In this document: piece by piece, positions 10,185-20,208 of the stretch
Layout: every line of letters begins with the position of its first letter
How positions within the stretch are numbered: the stretch's first letter is position 1
Origin: Sipunculus nudus
Taxonomy: Eukaryota > Annelida > Sipuncula > Golfingiida > Sipunculidae
Direction of reading: 5' to 3'
DNA: 64,000 bases
NCBI GenBank assembly: GCA_026874595.1
Contig: CM049308.1
Coordinates: 46,321,327-46,385,326, forward strand
Program-made: the position numbers and the translations under genes
Notes under the pieces: model-generated
What the model was told of the DNA's origin: nothing
The model's input: only the letters and a program-made list of their open reading frames with translations
The model's database searches: none

Positions 10185-13100
10185 TCCCCAGACAAAGTCG
10201 GGGGATACTATGTTTCATACTAGTCCTGCCGCCACCACTGCCGCCGCATAAAAATCTTGTTGGCGTGATAACTCAAAAAATATTTCACGGATCTTTCCCA
10301 AACTTGGTATATGTATAGATATGGGTAAGAGGACGACACCAATTAAAATGAGGTCATGACCTTTACTGGGAGAGTGTCCTCGACCTTGAATAGGTCCAAT
10401 TTTTGGGAAAATCACACAAATTCTTAAATATCTCAAGAAATCTTGCATGGATTGATCCCAAAATCAAATTGATTGAAGATCATGACTAGGGATGTCATGT
10501 TACAGAAACTGGTGGTGCCACCTATTATTCTTTACTTGTTTTCATGCCTTTTAATACCCCCAAAATTGTCACTTGACAGTACTGTGAGCATTATAAGTCA
10601 AAAACTAATGGACAGATTTCTTTTATATTATGCATATACATAGATACTAGCAATTACCCGTACTACGCACGGTTTTGGGGAGCATTTAGTTCTGATGTCA
10701 AATAGCCTGTCATAGTTGCATGTCTTTGGTGTACATTGTTACTGTCTCTTTAAATCCAACATTTGGTAAAAGTGTTCTGTCTCTGAGTTAACCTTGTGTC
10801 GGAGTCTGAATGACCTGGAGGAATACGTTCTTGTCCGAATGGTGGAATGTCTTCGGACAAACCTGGAGCATATGTATGTCAAAAATCACGGCTAACCGGT
10901 GTCAGAGGAGACATGTAAATTCACAAAAATCGCGTTACGCTATTAATATATAGATCAATTATATGCATGGTGTCATGCATGAAACTCTTAATTGAAGCCG
11001 AGAGGATGACCAGAGAATTTTCGAAGAAGTTTTGTTAAATAAAATGAAGAAATATGTTAAATAAAATCATTTTTATATGAAAATATATATTATGCTGAAC
11101 ATCGCCATTTAAAGTTGCCCTCTGAGCCCGTGAATCCGCCAGTAAAGAAACCTGTTATCTTGCATGGTAGTACAGTACAGCGCTGAGACGTGATCTCGAT
11201 AATTGCATTCCAGTTATAACGCACAAAAACTGAGCATTAACATGGTCGGGCAGTCCTGCTGCACAAAAGTTTGTGGTAGCATTATATTATGTGGTACATT
11301 TTATGGCTGTATATATTTTTAAATATCACGCACTCCTTTCTGTTTGAAAGCTGAGCCAATGTTTTCCAGTGAGACAGTCACCGCGTTCAGGCAGTGTGTT
11401 AAACCCGGATCCCACTCCGGATCCCGGACCCCAAGAAAAATTTGTAATTCTTAAACTCTCATGGTAATTTGTCCAGATATTTTAGCATTATCTTATCTTA
11501 AGACATATTTTATATCATGTTTGGTTAAAACATAAAAAAAAGTCTGTTTTGCAACAAAATTTGATAAAAAAAACACTTACGGACCCTGGCGCACGGACCT
11601 CACAGATTACACGGACCCCATTTTCTCGTTTTTTTACCATTTCTTTAGTACATACATGTATTTTACATCACGTTTAGCCATAACACCCTTGTAATTTATT
11701 ATTGTGTTTGTATCTGTATTTTTAAATTTCTGTCTCAGTTTTTATTCATAATTTTATATTTGCTATTTATTTCATTTGTGTAGCATTTTAAAAAGTATAA
11801 TAAATAAAAACATTTAAAAAATCATTATTTTGGAACCTGTAGTTGCTTGAATTGCAAGTAATCCACAATTCCTTTCGGTATTTATATTATTGCCAACTTT
11901 AAATTGCATATATTGTTATGAACGGAGCAAGAAACCTGTTGTTATGTGGAAGTGCTCTGTTATATCAGTCTCAGGTCCGCTCAACTGTTAGTGCACTTCA
12001 ATTTAATATCCCCCACTGTGTCAGCACTATTATATTTTCATTTAAAATAACAAATATTATATTAAGTGTGTGACATGAGTGCTAATTTTTTTCCTCTTTT
12101 AGTCATAAATAAAAATATGAGCGATGGTTACTGGGGTCCGTCAAAACTGAACACTCAGCAAAATCAAGTGAATGAGGTCCGTCTTCATCGAAATATTTGT
12201 GTAATTATAAATCTTTCAGTTAATCGGTTATTACAAATGTGCAACATTTAGGGACTTTGCTCTGTTCTTACATCAACAATAGTGGTGTTTTTATCGGTAT
12301 AAATAATGGAGAATGAGGAAATAGGTTTATGGGATCCAGGGACCGTGCATGGGGTTTGGGTTTTACACACTTCCCTGCATTCACTACCGCTCGGAAAATT
12401 TTCATTCTTTGAAAGATCCCCCTTTTGAGCATTTTCCTCACGCGAGATCTCCTTGTGCACAATAGACCTTTTCACTGAGCGGAGGTTGCCTTTTGAGAAG
12501 GGATCACCAATGGGGATTATTTTGGGCCGGTCACCGCAATTTTATGAAAAGCCCAGATAGGGACCCTGGAGAAAAACTCTGTCCGCCTTTAAACACTCTG
12601 TGGCCATTGTGTTACCAGGCCCGAAAACACAAAGAAAAGAGGTGCCCGTTGGGGAGCAAATATTAAAATTATTTATTATGCACGTTATACGCAAATATTG
12701 CAAATAAAAGTGGATGGAATCTCTTCGGACAAATCCTAGGCATATGTATGTCAGAAATCATGGCAAACCGTACAGTAGTATCATAGGAGATACGGAAAAT
12801 TACAAAAATCGCCTTACGCTATTAATATATAGATGGGTTATGGGATGATGTTTATTTAAATTGGGGTCATGACATTTCCAATGAGAGTGGCCTTGACCTT
12901 GAATATTCCCATATTTGGTGAAATTCACACAAAATCTTTAATATCTCAGTAAGGGATACATGGAATGATCTAAAAATCAAATCGACCAAAGATCTTTGAT
13001 AGCTTTGTCTTTTGAAGAAGACAGGTGGCGCCACCTTGTGTAGTTTTCTTGTTAAAATGATGTTAACACAATAACTTTGTAAGAATTTGAGGTACAGTCA

Positions 13101-13715
13101 CCAAACCCACAGGTTTGATGCATCTTATCAATGGCTAGGTCACGATCAAACATGGATGACCTTGATGCATCTTTCAAGGTCACAGCAGCGATTATGCTAA
13201 AATGATATTAGGGCAATAACTCAAAGAGAAATTTGTGGTACAGTCACAAAACCTACAGTTTAGATGCATCTTATCTAGGGCTAGGCCAAGATCAAATATG
13301 GATGACCTTGATGCATTTTTCAAGGTCACAGAGGTGATAATGCTGAAATGATGTTAACTTTAATATCTCACTGAGGGATGCATGGATTGGTCCAAAAATC
13401 AAATTAACATAAGATCTTTGATAGCATTGTTTTCTGCAGAAGACAGGTGGCGCCACCTTATGTTGTTTTCTTGCTAAAATGATGTTTAAATGGAATAACT
13501 TTGTAAGAATTTGAGGTACAGTCACCAAACCCACAAGTTGGAATGCATCTTATCAACGGCTAGGTCAAATTTGAAAAGAAACCATGGTGGCTTGCCAAAT
13601 GTCATTCTCTGCATTTGAATTCAAGATGAGATCCAATCCTTGAGGCTAGGGGAAGGGGGGGAGGGGTTAATTGTCTGGGGATATTATGGCACCTGAGGTG
13701 CCAAGAAATATCTAG
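10185..13715 (+). mobile_element. Helitron H2, non-autonomous, complete ends, interrupted
   Basis: The 5' end is TCCCCAGACAAAG, preceded by A. The 3' end is the perfect hairpin GGCACCTGAGGTGCC (13688-13702), then nine bases, then CTAG (13712-13715) followed by T. TC...hairpin...CTAG with insertion between A and T is the established Helitron signature. A 10-bp inverted pair links the ends (CCCCAGACAA at 10187, TTGTCTGGGG at 13671), and both ends carry GGGGATAYTATG. The core is a tandem of units with cgcaataactc-type phrases and GGTGGCGCCACC palindromes at 13024 and 13446. No Rep/helicase is encoded. It is interrupted by a foreign repeat at about 10650-12836. Confidence 0.82.
10650..12836 (+). 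mobile_element. Unclassified repeat pair inserted in Helitron H2
   Basis: The Helitron phrase ...atacatagat is split from atgggttatgggatgatg by about 2.2 kb. The insert starts near AGCAATTACCCGTACTACGC. It holds two copies of a similar 3' end: one at about 10828-10954 and one at about 12708-12836, both ending TTACGCTATTAATATATAG. Both share CTTCGGACAAA and GCATATGTATGTCA. No RT domain was recognised between them. It could be a non-LTR or Penelope-like remnant; this is unproven. Confidence 0.45.
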
Positions 13716-13771
13716 TTAAATACTGACCTACAAACACAATATTTTTTAGAACAATCTATAAAGCCATTCAT

Positions 13772-15445
13772 TTTTAGCTCAGCTGACTGTAAGTCAACTT
13801 AGGTATAGGAATGGCGCTTTGTCCGTCGGGTGTCCGGCCGTCTGTAAGCAGGGCACAAATTGTAACTGCTGGACCTGTAAATTTTGTTATTTTAACAAAT
13901 ATTTTTATTTTTTTTACTATAAAATGACAACAATCATGTCAGTTTCTCAGCTGTAATTACATATAGTGTCCCAAAACCTGGTGTGTATATTGATCACAAG
14001 TGGATGCCATATAGTTATATCACCCTGTCTGTCTATTTGTCTGTCTGTCCATCTGTCCATCCACACAAATTTGTTTCAAGATGATAACTCCAGGTTGTAT
14101 TGACACAAAGATTTCAAACTTGACTTATATATGGCCTACCACTAAAACAAGAACCTATATGATTTTGGGGTCATGAGGTCAAAGTTCAAGGTCACCAGAC
14201 TAACTTTTTAAAAAAAGATTATGGCTGCATTTTAAGCCAAGCTTTTCATCCCAAACTTTCCATTTTGCACATTTAGCTGACTTGCCAGTATGGGGAGAGC
14301 ATAAATGAATTTGGGGTCACATGGTCAAAGGTCAAGGTCACAGGAGCCATCTGTTCACAAATTAGTTTCCAGATGATAACTAATTTAAGAACCGTGTGGA
14401 TTTTGGGGTCCAATGGTCAAAGGTCATGGTCACAGGACTCATTTCTATAAAAAGAATGCATATGCATTTGAAGCCAAACTTTTCATCCCAAACCTTCCAT
14501 CTTCAAGATATTGCTAACCTGCCAATAGGGGAAGATTCTGTTAAATTTTGGGGTCATGAGGTCAAAGGTCAAGGTCACAGTACCCTCTTATTTAGAAAGA
14601 TTGTGGATGCATTTTAAGCCAAACTTTTCATCCAAAACCTTCCATCTTGCACATATAGCTGAGCTGCCAATAGGGGAAGAAACTGATTGATTTGGGGGTC
14701 ACAAGGTCAAAGGTCATCATCACAGGGGCCCATCTGTCCACATATTTGTTTCTGGATGATTACTCCAGTTTGGATTGACATATTGGCTTCAATTTTGACT
14801 TATCTATGACCCACCAATAATGTAAGAACCCTTTTGATTTTGGGGTCATAAAGGCCAAAGGTCAAGGTCACAGGACCCACTTCTTTAAAAGATTGTTGAT
14901 GTATCTTAAGCCAAAATTTCTGTCCCAAATATTCTATCTTTCCGATGTTGCTCACCTGCACTAGTTGAAGTAACTTATAGATTTTGGGGTCACAAGGTCA
15001 AGGTCTTGGGAGCCATCAATCCACATATTAGTTTCCAGATGATAACACCAGTTTGGTTTTAAATATTGGTTTCAAACTTGACTTATATATGGCCCACCAC
15101 TAAAGTAAGAACTGTTGATTCTGGGGTCATGAGATCAAAGGTCAAGGTCACAGGACCCACTACTTTAGAAAGATTGTGGATTCATTTTTAACCAAACTTT
15201 TCATCTCAATCCTTCCATCATCGACATGTGGTGCATAGGGGAAGTTTCCTTTTGATTTTGGGGTCACAAGGTCAAAGGTTAAGTTCACAGGGCCCATCCA
15301 TTCAAAAATTAGTTTATGGATGATAACTCCAGTTTGGGTAGACAGGTTGGCTTCAAACTGATCACAGGACCAATATTTTGAAAAATCTCATAAACATATA
15401 TCCTTATAGACAAATGCAGCTGAACGTTGAGACCCCACCCCTTTC
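13772..15445 (+). mobile_element. C repeat: Helentron-like element with AGGTCA-rich core, copy 1
   Basis: Opens with an A-type 5' end (TTTTTAGCTCAGCTGACTGT, then a GTCCGTC tract). From about 13915 it changes to a distinct core beginning ACTATAAAATGACAAC. The core repeats about every 290-340 bp, with phrases such as AACTTTTCATCCCAAA and GATGATAACTCCAG, and with AGGTCA half-site clusters. The degenerate 3' end CAGCTGAACGTTGAGACC is near 15417-15434. No coding capacity. Confidence 0.6.
14559..14577 (+). repeat. AGGTCA direct-repeat cluster (best example in C repeat)
   Basis: AGGTCAAAGGTCAAGGTCA contains a perfect DR1 spacing of AGGTCA followed by an overlapping TCAAGGTCA. Related clusters lie near 14176-14195, 14313-14331, 14848-14870, 15123-15151 and 48917-48932. 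These match known nuclear-receptor site types on paper only. Confidence 0.7.
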
Positions 15446-15790
15446 CCCTCTCCAAGAATCAGCAAATTCACTTTATACATTTATAAGTAGACCTTGTTGA
15501 GGTTCTTCAGAGTCAGTAAATATATGTGTTATGTAAATATGTTGACCTTGTTATATTAAGTATTTTCAAGGAGTTGGAGCCAAATGGAAACAAAAACTCC
15601 TGTATTGTGTGTACCATCATTGTAGGAGCATGGATAACATCACAGAAAGGAAACTATACATACAAGACAGACTTGTTAATAATATTGCCAAATTGCTGTA
15701 GCATTAGAATTAACATTAAAGTGCAACAATATAATTAAAACTGTGTTCTCTCTTTTTCTGTACACCAACATTTTATATTTTTCTGTCATT
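15446..15790. other. Intron 1 end, no gene recognised
   Basis: AT-rich sequence with one 70-codon chance frame (15526-15738) and no repeat identified. Confidence 0.4.
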
Positions 15791-15823
15791 CACCTGAGTG
15801 CCATGAACCATGGGTCCCTTTTT
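15791..15823 (+). mobile_element. Helentron-like 3' terminus next to exon 2
   Basis: CACCTGAGTGCCATGAACCA, then TGGGTCCCTTTTT, aligns with the B/A terminal sequence (CAGCTGAGCGYCRTGACCCA, then TRGGTCCCTTGTTT) with about six differences. The exon 2 acceptor AG follows 11-12 bp later. Confidence 0.65.
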
Positions 15824-15835
15824 ATGTTATTTTAG

Positions 15836-15893
15836 GCACGAGACTTGGCATCAAATGAACTAGCTGCAATAAAAGTCATCAAACTTGAACCAG
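15836..15893 (+). CDS. MAP4K3/5-like kinase, coding exon 2
   Basis: A 58-bp exon encoding ARDLASNELAAIKVIKLEP plus the first base of a Gly codon. It directly continues exon 1, joining VYK to ARDL. The ATP-anchoring Lys is in AAIKVIK (residue 41 counting from the ATG at 4520). The acceptor is ttattttag ending at 15835. The donor gtaagt at 15894 is near consensus, phase 1. Exon size and phase agree with the conserved split of this family. The acceptor lies only about 12 bp downstream of a sequence resembling the 3' terminus of a Helentron-like element (15791-15823). Intron 1 upstream is 11.2 kb and intron 2 downstream is 21.2 kb, both filled with repeats. Confidence 0.92.
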
Positions 15894-16360
15894 GTAAGTT
15901 CCATAGACTGTTCACACATTCTGCCAATGGAAAGAATTCAAGGCCGACTACCATGAAGTATCAAGTATAAGCCGTGCCCATATATTAGACCATTGGGATT
16001 GTTGGGGTGGAGGAACAGGTACAAATGTTTTTGGAATAAGGATTGTGAGGAATTTCAGCTCACTGCAGCTGGGCAGTGTACATCTTCATTTGTTGAGGCG
16101 CATGATTGGGAGAATAAACTAGAGCTATATTTATCTTATTTTTACAGCAAAAGAGGATAAAAACCAAAAGATAAATTTAAAATTATTTGTGGGGAGAAAT
16201 CAAGGAGAAAGGTGTGGAAGTATGAAACTGAGAGAGTCCAAATTTACAAAAGACACCAAATAATGATTAATGCAAACTGGTATGAATTAATTGGCGTGTC
16301 ACTGGAGAGAGAGTAATCAGAAATTTGCATTAGTGTTTTTCATAAAGAGATAATAATTTT
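15894..16360. other. Intron 2 start, no repeat recognised
   Basis: Unassigned sequence between the exon 2 donor and the first B element. Confidence 0.4.
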
Positions 16361-16689
16361 TAGCTCGGCTGACTATAAGTCATCTGAGCTATAGTTGTGG
16401 TCCATTGTCCGTTGTCCGTCTGTCTGTCCATCCGTCCGTAGATGTGGCACAATTTGAAACCGTAAGACCTAGGAATCCTAAATTCAGCATAATGTTAGAT
16501 GTCCCCAAGATCTACCAAGCCGAAAACTGGGTCTTTGCGACTTTGTTCCTTTGAGAAATTAAGGAAAAACCTCAATTTTTTATTAGCTCAGCTGACTGAA
16601 AGTCATTTGAGCTATAGGGATCACCTTTTGTCCGTCGTCCGTCCGGCCGTCCGGCCGTCCGTCCGTTAACAGGGCACAAATCGTAACCG

Positions 16690-18308
16690 CTTGAACTGGA
16701 ATCTTCTTACTTGACATCCTAGGAGGTCCATGAATTATCTCCTTGGAAACCAGAAATAAGGTCTCTGTTACCCATATCCTTCGAGCTATGGGGCCCCAAA
16801 GTACCCCCCAGAAAAGTCCAAAATTTCATACAAAAACTTCAATATCTCATTAACTACTTGACTGATGGTCATGATTTTTGGCATACATAATGATCATGAG
16901 AGGTTCCATCAGTTCCTGAAGACTGGTGGCGCCACCTGTATTTTTCGATTTTTTACGAATTTTTTTCTCTATTTTTGAGACCTTTCAAAATGTGAACATC
17001 TGTTAACAAGGTACAAATCGTAATGACTGGACTTAGAATCTTCATTCTCGACACACTGAGAGACCTATGAAAAGTCTCCATGGAAACCAGAAATTAGGTC
17101 TCTGTTACCCATATCCTTCCAGCTATGGGGCCCCAAACTGCCCCCCAGAAAAGTAAAAAATTTCATACAAAAACTTCAATATCTCATTAAATACTTGACT
17201 GATGGTCATGATTTTTGTCATACATATTGATCATGAGATGTTCCATCACTTCCTGCAGACTGGTGGCGCCACCTGTATCGTTAAATTTTTTACGAATTTT
17301 TTTCTCTATTTTTGAGACCTTTCAAAATGTAAACATATGTTAACAAGGCACAAATCGTAAAGACTGGACCTAGAATCTTCATTCTTGACACACTGAGAGA
17401 CCTATGAAAAGTCTCCATGGAAACCAGAAATTAGGTCTCCGTTACCCATATTCTTCGAGCTATGGAGCCTTAAAGTACCCCCAAGAAAAGTAAAAAATTT
17501 CATACAAAAACTTCAGTATCTCATTAACTACTTGAATGATGGTCATGATTTGTGGCATAACTATTGATCATGAGATGTGTCATCTGTTCCTGCAGACTGG
17601 TGGCGCCACCTGTGTCGTTCAATTTTTTACGATTTTTTCCTCTATTTTTGAGACCTTTAAGGATGCTGTCATCTGTTAGCATGGCACAAATAGTAACAAC
17701 TGGACCTAGAATCTTCATTCTTGACACACAGGGAGACCCATGAAAAGTCTCCATGGAAATATGAAATTAGGTCTCTGTTACCCATATCCTTTAAGCTGTG
17801 GCACTCCAAAGTACAGCTCAGATTAATGGAAAATTTGATATAAAAGCTGAAGTATCTGAACAACGAATGCAGGGATCACCATAATTGTTTGCATGGATTT
17901 TGATCATGGAATGTGTTATCAGTTTCTGCAGCCTGGGTGCGCCACCTCTATTTTTTTTTTTTTTATTATTTTTTACGAATTGTTTTCTCTTTTTTTTTGA
18001 GACCTTTAAAAATGTGAACATCTGTTAGCATGGCACAAATCGTAACGACTGGACCTAGAATCTTCATTCTCAATACACTGAGGGACCTATGAAAAGTCTC
18101 CATGGAAACCAGAAATTAGGTCTCTGTTACCCATATCCTTTGAGCTATTGGGCCCCAAAGTACCCCCCCAGAGTAGTCAAAAATTTCATACAAAAACTTC
18201 AATATCTCAATAACTACATCACTGATGGTCATGATTTTTGGCATACATATTGATTATGAGATGTTCCATCAGTTCCTGCAGACTGGTGGCGCCACCTATA
18301 TTGTTTGA
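16690..18308 (+). repeat. A-core tandem array, ~340-bp units (left part)
   Basis: About five units, phased by GGTGGCGCCACC at 16925, 17262, 17599 and 18285, with a degenerate CTGGGTGCGCCACC version near 17931. Spacing is 337-350 bp. Confidence 0.85.
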
Positions 18309-20208
18309 TTTTTAGCTCAGCTGACTATAAGTCATCTGAGCTATAGTCGTGGTCCATTGTCCGTCGTCCGTCCGTCTGTCCGTCCGTCCGTCCGTCCGTA
18401 GATGTGGCACGTTTTGAAACCGTAAGACCTAGGAATCCAAAATCCAGCATAATGTTAGATGTCCCCAAGATCTCCTACCAAGCCGAAAATTGGGGCTTTG
18501 GGACTTCGTTCCTTTGAGAAATTAAGGAAAAACCTCAATTTTTTATTAAAATCCTATTTTCACACTTCAGGACTGCCTAATATCAAAACCACTCATCTGT
18601 TTTTCCTCATATTTACCATAAATATTCCTCTATAAAGTTCCTATGTACATGCCAGAAATTAAGTCTGTAAAGTATAAATTCTTTAAGTTATGGGCCCAAA
18701 CATAATGCATTTTGTAAAAAATCAGGAAAAATAATAACTCAATTTACATGAAAAATTTTGAAACTAGAGTCTATTTTCTCAAGTATATAACTATGTTTAA
18801 TTAAGATTCAATTGTTTACCCAAAATTAGATCTGAATTTTGTAAATTTTTTAAGTTATTAGCATAAAAAAAAATTAGTTCCTTAAATTTTGCCCAACTTT
18901 GACCATGGCACGTTTTTTTCCTGGAAGCACCATTGATTTAATTTTCACAGCATGTAAACATAAATATTTAGTTTGTCTAAATCTGAAATTTGAAAATAAA
19001 AGCTTGAAAATTAAGCTAGTTATTGATTTTTTTTTCTGTAGTCACTTGCTTTGATTACAGATGCAGGGTCCCACTCCTGGTCACTGGAAGTCAGCTATGC
19101 CAGGGTTTCTGATTTGTTACAGTCACTGGGGGAGATCCCTGCTGTGACAGGTGTACAGTTATTCTCATATCACCACCCCAATAACCCCCCCCCCCCCCCC
19201 CCCCCCGCAAACCCAACCCACCAAGTGTTATGCAGTAATTGTTATTGTTTTCACTGTATCTCCTTAATTGTAATGCTGTTTCCACTCCGATATGCAAAAA
19301 CTTTCCTTGAAAAAAAAATTCAAGGTGTAATCCAGAAGATGCAATGTTGTGTAATGTAGCATTTTTAAAGAAATCAATTTTTCTTTTAAATGATTTTAAC
19401 AAATATAATTGAACCCATTAGTATGCTTAAATTATCATAAAATATGAAGCACATTATGGATAAATAAAAACACAATTAAAAAGTGTGAAATCTAAGTCCA
19501 GAATTATTTTTAGATATTAATTGTTTTGCAGATTTAAAAGATATGTTTTTGTGGTAAAAATTAAATAAACATTTGTATGCATGATGTGGTGTTATCTGAC
19601 AAGATTGAGATTTATGATGATGCAATTGAGATATATGAATCAACTTTTATATTCAGATATATATGTTAAATTGGAAATGTATAGAAATATAAACTTAAAT
19701 TAGAAAATAATTGATATGATGAAAAAATGAGGATTTAATACAAACATTTGTTCATTATTTTCCTGCCTCAGCAGAATTTGAGATCAGGCTTTTGCCCTGT
19801 TTTATGTTGTTAATTAGCTATATTTCAACCGTATACATTTTATAAAAAACATACATATATATTTAATAATATATATTATACAAAAAAATAGATTCAATTG
19901 AAAAAATGTGTAAACTACTGAAATGTCAACAGTTAATTGAAAAACCAACTAATGATCATGGTAATAGTACAGATCATTTGTTCACAAACTGCTCACATGC
20001 TTTAGTTTCAACATTAGTAAATGCATGGTCAGGTCACAAAATATTTTTTGCAACAATTTCTTGCTCATCAATACAAACCAATCATATAAACCAACCATGG
20101 CCTTAATTACCTCTTCCCCTTACACTTTATCTCCATTTGATATTGTTTTAGATTTTTACCTTCAAGGTTAACATCAGCTGAGCACAGTGACCCATAGGTC
20201 CCTTGTTT
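18309..20208 (+). mobile_element. B-family element nested in the A array (innermost)
   Basis: A 1.9-kb copy. Its 5' hairpin AGCTCAG-C-TGACT/AGTCA-T-CTGAGCT lies at 18314-18342, with a (GTCC)n tract at 18364-18397. The 3' end is CAGCTGAGCACAGTGACCCA, then TAGGTCCCTTGTTTT (20174-20208). On the left the array stops at attgtttgatt. On the right it resumes at acaatttcttcctctatttt. The uninterrupted unit at 20530-20565 shows the joined sequence. The insertion point is in a run of T. Its interior (18980-20100) matches 62710-63520. Confidence 0.8.
18314..18342 (+). repeat. 5'-terminal hairpin of B element
   Basis: A 29-nt imperfect palindrome: 7-bp stem, one mismatch, 5-bp stem, loop ATA. It is typical of the A and B 5' ends (also at 56656-56684). 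Confidence 0.75.

Larger units (their letters stand above)
4604..15835 (+). other. Intron 1 of the kinase gene
   Basis: Runs from donor gtctgc to acceptor ttttag, 11.2 kb, phase 0. It contains two hAT MITEs, a long-inverted-repeat element, Helitron H2 and the C repeat, listed separately. The rest is AT-rich sequence without recognisable genes. Confidence 0.85.

Noticed and set aside
19051-19402. Overlapping ~100-codon frames on both strands
   Set aside because: They span a poly-C run inside the B element and their relatives at 62740 are broken, so there is no coding support.
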